Source: JBOZRQ01 sp050789255
GTDB taxonomy: Bacteria > Bacillota > Sulfobacillia > Symbiobacteriales > Symbiobacteriaceae
Direction of reading: 5' to 3'
DNA: 64,000 nucleotides
NCBI GenBank assembly: GCA_050789255.1
Contig: JBOZRQ010000006.1
Location: 17,433-81,432, forward strand
A model generated the notes under the pieces. The model saw only the letters and a list, made by a program, of their open reading frames with translations. It searched no databases and had not been told where the DNA came from. This document shows positions 27,960 to 33,972 of the stretch, piece after piece. The position numbers were made by a program, and so were the translations under genes. Numbering within the stretch: the first letter of the stretch is position 1; the number at the start of each line of letters is the position of its first letter.

Positions 27960-29316
27960 GCACCCGGCGCTGACCGACCTGGGCGCCCGCCTGCGGGAGC
28001 TCGCCGGCGATGCCTCCTACGTGGCCGGTCGGGACTACCTGAAGAAGGGCCTGGTCAAGCAGGGCGCCGTCGCAGGCACCACCGCCTTCGCTTCGGTGAG
28101 CGGCTCGACGGATTACCGAGTCTCCATCGCCTTTGGCGGCGAGGACCACAAGGTCACATGCACCTGCCCCGCACACCGCCGCAACAAGTACTGCAAGCAT
28201 GTGGTGGCGGTCTGCGAGGCGCTGCTCAACCAGCCGAACGCCTTCGTGCCGACCGACCCGGTCCCCGAGGCGCCGGCGGCGGCGCCCAAGGAGAAGAAGA
28301 GCCGGGCGCCCAAGTCCAAGTCGGCTGACGAGGAGAAGACCGAGAAGCAGTCGGCGGGCCTGGAGACGGTGGACCGCCTGCTGGAGGAGCTGGCCGCCGG
28401 GGGCCTGGTCACCCTGGGCGCCGACAAGGCGGGCCTGATCGCTGGCACCGGTGAGCTGGTGCGGGCCTTGAAGCTGCGGCGGCTCGGCAACCTGATCATG
28501 CTGCTCCAGCGGGCGGCGGTAGCCGGGATCGAACCCGGGGAGTTCGCTCGCCTGCTGGCTGACATCTACCTGACGCGGACGGCGGTGGGCGCCCACCTGG
28601 AGGGCCGGCTCGCCCTGGACCCGTCCCTGGCCGAGGAACTGCTCGGCAAGACCTGGCGAGATGGCGACCTGGAGCCCGTGAGCGGGCTGAGCCTGATGGA
28701 GCTTGCCTTCCACCGCCTGAACGACGGGGAGTTCCGGATCGAAACCTCCTATCTGATCGATATCGCCTCGGGCCAGCTCTTCGCCGAGAAGCTGATCACC
28801 CCTGTGGCCCTGGGTTCCGGCGGGAAGCTGAGCTACCGACAGCGCATCGTGGTGGAGGAGGCCGGGCTTTACCCGGGCGATGCGCCACGGCGCATCAAAC
28901 TGCTCAAAGCCCGCCGGGCGCCGCTCTCCGCCGCCGACGTGCGGGGCGCGGTAGTTAGCGCTGTGACCACGGTAGCTGAGTTGCGCCTGAAGCTGTCAGA
29001 GCGGCTGGTATCCCCGTTCGGCGTGGCCGAGGTGCCGGTGCTCTTCCGGCCCGGCGCCCTGGTCACCCAGGGCTCGCTGGCGGGCGCCATCGACGCCACC
29101 GGCCAGTTCCTGCGCCTCATCTGGCCCCCCGAGTGGAGCAAGGAGCTCCCGGGGCTGCTTCCTGAGCCGGGCGAGTACGCCCTGTTCGGGCTGCTGACGC
29201 TGGACTCCCACGGCCTGGAGCTTCGGTGCCTGTCGGTGGTCAGCCCAGCGCTGCGGTGGAGCCATGGACCCGTCTACCAGGAGCAAGGGGGTGACGGCCA
29301 TGCAAGACGTAACTGA
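27934..29316 (+). CDS. SWIM zinc-finger protein (YehQ-like)
   Basis: The GTG at 27934 overlaps the VWA gene by 26 nt and gives 460 aa. A SWIM zinc finger is intact: CTC (Cys76, Cys78), then Cys87 and His89 in YCKHVVAV. A Lys/Ala/Pro linker (about 110-150) follows and then a helical and beta-rich C-terminal region with no recognised domain. SWIM fingers bind nucleic acid or protein. Together with the four genes before it, the order matches the E. coli yeh cluster as I remember it. Confidence 0.9.
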   Translation: MADLFIPSEHPALTDLGARLRELAGDASYVAGRDYLKKGLVKQGAVAGTTAFASVSGSTDYRVSIAFGGEDHKVTCTCPAHRRNKYCKHVVAVCEALLNQPNAFVPTDPVPEAPAAAPKEKKSRAPKSKSADEEKTEKQSAGLETVDRLLEELAAGGLVTLGADKAGLIAGTGELVRALKLRRLGNLIMLLQRAAVAGIEPGEFARLLADIYLTRTAVGAHLEGRLALDPSLAEELLGKTWRDGDLEPVSGLSLMELAFHRLNDGEFRIETSYLIDIASGQLFAEKLITPVALGSGGKLSYRQRIVVEEAGLYPGDAPRRIKLLKARRAPLSAADVRGAVVSAVTTVAELRLKLSERLVSPFGVAEVPVLFRPGALVTQGSLAGAIDATGQFLRLIWPPEWSKELPGLLPEPGEYALFGLLTLDSHGLELRCLSVVSPALRWSHGPVYQEQGGDGHARRN

Positions 29317-30187
29317 ACGGCTCCGCACCCTGGAAGACCGCTTAGAGCGGCTCCTCTCCTCCGGGTGGCGCACGGCCGCCGGGGAGGCCGAGGCTTTCGG
29401 GCAGGAGGCTTCAGCGCTTGAGGAGGCCGGACTGCCAGAACTCGCCGCCCGACTGCGCGGCGTGGCCCAGGCTGCCAGCCCGGCCGAGGTCCTCCCGGCG
29501 ATCACCCTGGCCATGGCGGCCCTGCGCCTGCTGCGGGCCCGCCTGGCGCCGGCCGCCGTCCCGCCTGGCCCGTGGGCGCCGCTCGCCGGCGGGGCTGCCG
29601 AGCGTAGGGCGCCCCGGGCCGACCGGCTGCTGCCAATCTCCCGCCTGGCGGCCGCCGGCGGCGAGGTCTGGGCCTGCGTCAAGCTCCGGGGCACCCAGCC
29701 CGACGAGGTGCTCTTTCTGGAGCCGCCGAGCCTGGACACGAAGAACACCTGGCTCCGGCAGCCCATGGAAGGACGCCTGCGCTGGCTCGCGACCCACCCG
29801 CTGGGCGCCGCCGGCGAGGTCCGGCTCTGCGCCCTGGATGAAGCCCGATGGGGCGCCCTCCCCGAGAAACCCGAGGACGACCCGCTCCTCGCCTTCCGGG
29901 AATCGGTCGGCAACGGCAAGCTGAAAGAGGGGGCGCCCGCCTTCGCCTACGGCGGCCCCCTGCGGGTCGAGGCGCTGGACTCCGGCGACCTGGGCGCCTA
30001 TGTCTGGCCCGACCCGGCCACCCGGGAGGCGCTGGTGGCGGGCGCCCGGGGCAAGAACTGGGCCCTGATCTGGAAGGACGGCGCCGTGGTCGTGCCCGTC
30101 GCGCTGCTCCAGCCCGGCGGGCTGCTGTGGAAGGGGAAGCTGACCCACCTGGTCCGGGGCAACCCCACCGACGCCCTCATCACGTAG
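29300..30187 (+). CDS. Unknown protein closing the DUF4132-MoxR-VWA operon
   Basis: The ATG at 29300 (AAGGGGGTGACGGCC upstream) gives 295 aa; ATG 29264 and GTG 29291 are in frame as alternatives. It overlaps the end of the SWIM gene, so it belongs to the operon. The first 90 residues are helical with a coiled-coil start (RLRTLEDRLERLL). The rest is a mixed fold with tryptophan- and leucine-rich segments (TWLRQPMEGRLRWLATHPL, WALIWKDGAVVVPVALLQ). No motif or family was recognised. Confidence 0.75.
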   Translation: MQDVTERLRTLEDRLERLLSSGWRTAAGEAEAFGQEASALEEAGLPELAARLRGVAQAASPAEVLPAITLAMAALRLLRARLAPAAVPPGPWAPLAGGAAERRAPRADRLLPISRLAAAGGEVWACVKLRGTQPDEVLFLEPPSLDTKNTWLRQPMEGRLRWLATHPLGAAGEVRLCALDEARWGALPEKPEDDPLLAFRESVGNGKLKEGAPAFAYGGPLRVEALDSGDLGAYVWPDPATREALVAGARGKNWALIWKDGAVVVPVALLQPGGLLWKGKLTHLVRGNPTDALIT

Positions 30188-30216
30188 TTCTGAGCAGGGC
30201 GCCCAGCCGATAGAAT
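30188..30216 (+). promoter_or_regulatory. Candidate promoter for the DinB-like gene
   Basis: TTCTGA (30188-30193), a 17-nt spacer and TAGAAT (30211-30216, 5 of 6 to consensus). Just downstream is a perfect palindrome pairing CGTGGG (30223-30228) with CCCACG (30231-30236), which could be an operator. Confidence 0.4.
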
Positions 30217-30276
30217 CCTCCCCGTGGGTTCCCACGTCCAAATGCCTGGAACCCTATTGTAAGGAGGAATCGCGAA

Positions 30277-30750
30277 ATGATTGGTTTTGCTGCCGGTATC
30301 GCTGCTGCGCTGGAATTCGGCGTCACTAAGGCGAAGGACCTGATCAAGGACCTGACCCCCGAGCAGTTGGAGGCCGTCCCCAGCGGGTTTAGCAACAGCA
30401 TCGCCACGCTGATCATCCACACCTATGGCTTTGAGGGCCGTCTCAGCTTCGGCTTCCAGGGGCGGAAGGTGCCCGACGACGTAGCCGCGGAGCTCCTGCT
30501 CAACCTGCCCCGCACCCAGACCCTCCCCGTCGTCACCGGCCAGACCGCCGAGTCCCTGACCGCCAAGCTGGAGAAGGGTCACGGGCTCTTTCTGGAGACC
30601 CTCGGCCAGCTGACCGAGGCCGACCTCGACCGGGAGATCGAGATGGGTCCGAACCGCAAGGTCACCATCAAGTTCCTGCTCTCCCTGCTGCCCCACCATC
30701 AGGGCCAGCACTACGGCCACATGCAGATGGTCAAGAAGGCCCTCGCCTAA
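30277..30750 (+). CDS. DinB-family (DinB_2-like) four-helix metal-binding protein
   Basis: The 157-aa protein has an AAGGAGG site upstream. It is predicted as a four-helix bundle with the histidines expected of the DinB/YfiT superfamily: His in LIIHTYGFEGRL and HHQGQHYGHMQMVKKAL near the C-terminus, which together can hold a divalent metal. Family members include thiol S-transferases and DNA-damage-induced proteins, so the name says little about the role. It has its own promoter-like sequence and terminator and so seems monocistronic. Confidence 0.85.
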   Translation: MIGFAAGIAAALEFGVTKAKDLIKDLTPEQLEAVPSGFSNSIATLIIHTYGFEGRLSFGFQGRKVPDDVAAELLLNLPRTQTLPVVTGQTAESLTAKLEKGHGLFLETLGQLTEADLDREIEMGPNRKVTIKFLLSLLPHHQGQHYGHMQMVKKALA

Positions 30751-30792
30751 AGCGAAAGCCCTCCGCCGCAAGGACGGAGGGCTTTCGCTTTG
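30751..30792 (+). terminator. Rho-independent terminator after the DinB-like gene
   Basis: A 15-bp perfect stem (30751-30765 with 30775-30789), loop of nine, followed by TTT. It begins directly after the stop codon. Confidence 0.9.
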
Positions 30793-31190
30793 GCTCCAAT
30801 GGACCGCTGGGATTCCACCGGAGATTCCCATGTCACCTCCGGTCGTGTGGGGAATTTCTCGGGGAATCACTGAAAATCAGGGTCGATCGGGGCATGGCGT
30901 CGCCGTTTTTCGCTAGGTCCGGGCCAAAACGCCCCCTCTGAATCCCAAAACATCGACTTCAGGGGGCGATCAGCCCGTTCGTGCATGTGATTCCACTAGA
31001 AAATCCTTCCAAGTTGACTGGGCATCTCGGAAAAACTCGTGGAACCCGGGACTTTCCATCATTGCGGTCGAACGCCCAGACGCAGCGCCAGTACACGCCC
31101 GGATGGCTGTTGCTGGACTGGGAGGCAACCGCAGGCTGAGCGCCGCCGTCAAATCCTTGTGCCAACGAACGACTAGGACGGAGGACCATC
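30793..31190. other. Gene-free stretch upstream of a small exported protein
   Basis: About 400 bases with no supported gene. There is a stem pairing 30930-30942 (CGCCCCCTCTGAA) with 30958-30968 (TTCAGGGGGCG) with one small bulge, and several degenerate GGGAATC/GATTCCC blocks at 30810-30870. A good ribosome binding site (GGACGGAGGACC) lies at the right edge. The hairpin may be a leader structure; no riboswitch was recognised. Confidence 0.4.
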
Positions 31191-31559
31191 GTGAAGAAAA
31201 CCTGGATCAAGGGCTTGACGGTTGCATTGGTCGTGGCTGGGGTACTGTTTGCCGCTTACCGGATGAAGTTCGCACCAAGCGATTGGGACGCGGCCGTGTT
31301 TGACACCGTCGCCGCCCACCTGGAGCGCACAGGCGTAACCAGCGAAACCAACGCCATGCTGCGGTCCTTATCTGAATCTGTGCCGATCTATGTCGCTGAG
31401 TCCGGCGCCCGGGATGCCACCATCGTAGCATCAAACTACACCACTGCAGTGGGAATCACGGTGGACGCCTTCCGCGACCAGCAGGCGTCCCTCTATGTCT
31501 CCCGTGGTCCTATCCGTACCAGTAGTGGAGCAACGTACGTGATCTATGTCGGGAAGTAA
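31191..31559 (+). CDS. Small membrane-anchored or exported protein, unknown
   Basis: The GTG start follows CGGAGGACCATC. The 122-aa protein begins with KKTWIKGLTVALVVAGVLFAAY, a signal peptide or membrane anchor, and continues as a small domain with alternating strands (IYVAESG, ATIVASNYTTAVGITVDAF, ASLYVSRGPIRT). There are no cysteines. I do not recognise it. It converges on the tryptophanase gene with only two bases between the stops and no terminator. Confidence 0.7.
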   Translation: MKKTWIKGLTVALVVAGVLFAAYRMKFAPSDWDAAVFDTVAAHLERTGVTSETNAMLRSLSESVPIYVAESGARDATIVASNYTTAVGITVDAFRDQQASLYVSRGPIRTSSGATYVIYVGK

Positions 31560-31561
31560 GA

Positions 31562-32959
31562 TCAGTCGTCGCCGACGGTGGCAAGGGCGTCCACCAGCTC
31601 GAACTTGGCGGTAAAGTGGCGGAGCACCTTGGGCTCCCATGCGAAGCGTACCCCACGCACCTCGTGGCACCGCTTGTAGACAGCGATCAGGGCGTCGGCC
31701 ACATCTTCCATATGGCGGCTGGTGTAGGTCCGGCGGGGAATCGCCAGGCGCAGGAACTCGAAGGGGGACTCCAGCTGCTCGCCGGTCTCGGGGTCGCGGC
31801 CCATCATCAGCGAACCGACCTCCACCCCGCGAATGCCGCCCTCGATGTAGGCCTCGATCGCCAGGGCGTGGCCGGGGAACTGGTCGGCCGGAATGTGCGG
31901 TAGGAACCGCTTCGCATCCACGAAGACGGCATGGCCGCCCACCGGCTCCTGAATGGGCACCCCGGCCTCCTTAAGCAGCTGGCCCAGGTAGGCCACCTGC
32001 CCGACTCGATGGGCGAGATAGGACGGCTCCAGCGCCTCCCGCAGGCCCACTGCCATCGCCTCGATGTCGCGGCCAGCGAGGCCGCCGTAGGTCAGGAAGC
32101 CCTCGTAGGGCACCACCAGGCCGCCGGCCATCTGGTAGAGCTCCTCCGAGCGGAAGGCGAGCAGGCCGCCAATGTTGACCAGGGCGTCCTTCTTGGCGCT
32201 CATCATAAGCCCGTCGCCGTACGAGAAGAGCTCCCGGGCGATCTCAATGGGCGCCACACCTGTATACTCCGGCTCCCGCTCCCGAATGAAGTGGCAGTTC
32301 TCGGCGTAGCGGGCGGTGTCAAACAGCATGAGGATGCCGTACTTGCGGGCGATGCGGCTGGTCTCCCGGATGTTCGCCATGGAGACGGGCTGCCCGCCGG
32401 CAGAGTTGTTGGTAATGGTCATCACGATACAGGCGATGTTCTCCGCGCCGTGCTCACGGATGAACTGCTCCAGTCGCTCGGTATCCATGTTGCCCTTGAA
32501 GGGATGGTAGGTGGTGGTATCCTCCGCTTCGGGGACCACCAGGTCGATAGGGCGCCCCTTGGCCAGTTGCACGTGGGCGCGGGTGGTGTCGAAGAACATG
32601 TTGGAGAGGGCGTACATACCGGGGCGGGTGATCAGCTGCGGGAACAGGCACTGCTCGGCGCCTCGCCCCTGGTGGGTCGGGATCACGAAGGAGTAGCCGG
32701 TGATGTCGGTGACGGTCTCCTTCAGCCGGTAGTAGCTGTTGGAACCGGCGTAGGCCTCGTCGCCGACCATGAGGGCGCCCCACTGCTCCTGGCTCATGGC
32801 GCCGGTGCCGGAGTCGGTGAGCAGGTCGATGTAGACGTCCCGGGAGCGGAGTGCAAAGACGTTGTAGCCGGCCGCCCGAATGGCCGCCTCGCGCTCGGCG
32901 CGGGAGATCAGCCGGATCGGTTCGACCATCTTGATCTTAAACGGTTCACCCTTGGGCAT
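31562..32959 (-). CDS. tnaA: Tryptophanase (PLP beta-eliminating lyase)
   Basis: This PLP enzyme (465 aa) cleaves L-tryptophan to indole, pyruvate and ammonia. The PLP lysine lies in SAKKD (residues 254-258); PTHQGRGAE binds the cofactor. Tyrosine phenol-lyase is the close alternative, and two specificity positions decide: residue 124 is Asp (MFFDTTRAH) where phenol-lyase has Thr, and residue 381 is Val (GVEVGS) where phenol-lyase has Arg. The C-terminus [15 protein letters not shown] is also tryptophanase-like. The ATG follows GAGGAGG. An inverted-repeat region lies about 100 bp upstream. No tryptophan permease and no TnaC-like Trp-containing leader peptide was seen. Confidence 0.92.
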   Translation of the reverse strand: MPKGEPFKIKMVEPIRLISRAEREAAIRAAGYNVFALRSRDVYIDLLTDSGTGAMSQEQWGALMVGDEAYAGSNSYYRLKETVTDITGYSFVIPTHQGRGAEQCLFPQLITRPGMYALSNMFFDTTRAHVQLAKGRPIDLVVPEAEDTTTYHPFKGNMDTERLEQFIREHGAENIACIVMTITNNSAGGQPVSMANIRETSRIARKYGILMLFDTARYAENCHFIREREPEYTGVAPIEIARELFSYGDGLMMSAKKDALVNIGGLLAFRSEELYQMAGGLVVPYEGFLTYGGLAGRDIEAMAVGLREALEPSYLAHRVGQVAYLGQLLKEAGVPIQEPVGGHAVFVDAKRFLPHIPADQFPGHALAIEAYIEGGIRGVEVGSLMMGRDPETGEQLESPFEFLRLAIPRRTYTSRHMEDVADALIAVYKRCHEVRGVRFAWEPKVLRHFTAKFELVDALATVGDD

Positions 32960-33045
32960 AGAGGACGCCTCCTCAGCAGCATGAGTTCAACCTCAGCTAC
33001 TGCAAGACCCGTGCCACCGCAATTCCTTGTGTCTGCCGGTGTTTA

Positions 33046-33095
33046 CGTCTCGAATTGATACATCAACTGTCTCGTGATGTATCGAATTGAGATAC
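33046..33095. promoter_or_regulatory. Inverted-repeat operator-like region between tnaA and the LysM gene
   Basis: A perfect 9-bp inverted repeat (GATACATCA, 33057-33065; TGATGTATC, 33075-33083) with a 9-nt spacer is flanked on each side by AATTCG/CGAATT-like sequence and a further GATAC at 33091-33095. The arm centres lie 18 bp apart. TTGATA (33055-33060) and TTGATG on the other strand could be -35 elements, so a repressor here could block either gene. Confidence 0.5.
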
Positions 33096-33162
33096 CACCG
33101 CGCCGGGCGTCCTCTGGTTTGCATAAGATGGGCCAGAACTCCAAGCGAAGGAGCTGGTCCCT

Positions 33163-33693
33163 CTGCCTGAGCCCGGCCGGTGTCCGCCCAACACGATCCC
33201 CCACGTGATCTCCGTGGGCGACACCTTCGCAAGTCTCGCTCGCCGCTACGGCACCACCGTGGAGGCAATTATCTCCGCGAACCCGCTGGCCGATCCTTAC
33301 CGGCTCCGGGTCGGTCAGGTAATCTGCGTGCCCAGGCAGCCGATCTACCCGGCCTGTCCCGAGGGCAACTACTATACGATCCGACCCGGCGACAACCTGT
33401 GGGCGATCGCCCAGTTCTTCGGCATCTCCCTGCCCGATCTGCAGGAGGGCAACCCGGGCATCAACCCCTACGCCCTCTTCGTCGGTCAGGTGATCTGCAT
33501 CCCCGTCGCCACACGCCCGGTGCGCCGCTGTCCCGAGGGCGCCGACCGCTACGTCGTCCGCCGTGGCGACACCTTTGCTGGCATCGCCCGCCGGCGCAAC
33601 ATCAGCATCGAGTCGCTGATCCGGGCCAACCCCAACATCAACCCAGAAGGCCTGCTGATCGGTCAGGAGATCTGCGTGCCAGTTGGGGACTGA
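33163..33693 (+). CDS. Three-LysM protein, likely spore coat or wall associated (CTG start)
   Basis: Three LysM domains of about 50 residues are visible: VISVGDTFASLARRYGTT, YTIRPGDNLWAIAQFFGIS and YVVRRGDTFAGIARRRNIS, each ending VGQVICVP or similar. LysM binds N-acetylglucosamine-containing glycans. The first ATG/GTG/TTG in frame (GTG 33205) cuts into the first LysM and loses the usual CPPNTIPH lead-in. The frame is open back to 33127 and AAGGAG at 33148-33153 precedes a CTG at 33163 by 9 nt, which I take as the start (176 aa). There is no signal peptide, as in many spore coat LysM proteins. Confidence 0.72.
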   Translation: MPEPGRCPPNTIPHVISVGDTFASLARRYGTTVEAIISANPLADPYRLRVGQVICVPRQPIYPACPEGNYYTIRPGDNLWAIAQFFGISLPDLQEGNPGINPYALFVGQVICIPVATRPVRRCPEGADRYVVRRGDTFAGIARRRNISIESLIRANPNINPEGLLIGQEICVPVGD

Positions 33694-33703
33694 ATGCATT
33701 GGA

Positions 33704-33735
33704 GCCTGGTGGCCTGCCACCGGGCCCTTTCGTTC
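33704..33735 (+). terminator. Probable terminator after the LysM gene
   Basis: GCCTGGTGGC (33704-33713) pairs with GCCACCGGGC (33716-33725) with one G-U pair, followed by CCTTTCGTTCC. The T tract is poor, so termination strength is uncertain. Confidence 0.5.
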
Positions 33736-33829
33736 CCGTATAGAGAACTATACTCGACCGGAAGCAGAGCCGGTCGTGGCGACATGTGCGCCACGATCGG
33801 CGACGGGGCAAGCCGGAGGCGTGGGGGGT

Positions 33830-33863
33830 GTCGGGGGGAGGTGGCGCTCCACCTCCCCCCGAC
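33830..33863. repeat. Perfect 15-bp GC-rich inverted repeat
   Basis: GTCGGGGGGAGGTGG (33830-33844) pairs perfectly with 33849-33863 across a 4-nt loop. No T tract follows on either strand. It sits upstream of the large regulator gene. Confidence 0.85.
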
Positions 33864-33921
33864 TTCATTGAGAAAGAGCGTGGGGCCGGGGCGGGGAGGA
33901 GGAGCCTACCATGGAGATGGA

Positions 33922-33943
33922 TAAGTATTAATGCCTAAGTATT
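33922..33943 (+). promoter_or_regulatory. Direct repeats TAAGTATT upstream of the LuxR-type regulator
   Basis: TAAGTATT occurs at 33922-33929 and 33936-33943, a 14-bp period in an otherwise GC-rich leader, about 30 bp before the start codon. It could be a -10 region or a binding site for autoregulation. Confidence 0.35.
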
Positions 33944-33972
33944 TTTACGCATCGTGTCGGAGGTGACCAGCG

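Noticed and set aside
33043..33720. Minus-strand frame ending in a six-codon ATG-TAA peptide upstream of tnaA, considered as TnaC
   Set aside because: The short peptide has no tryptophan and the longer frame is a shadow of the LysM gene.
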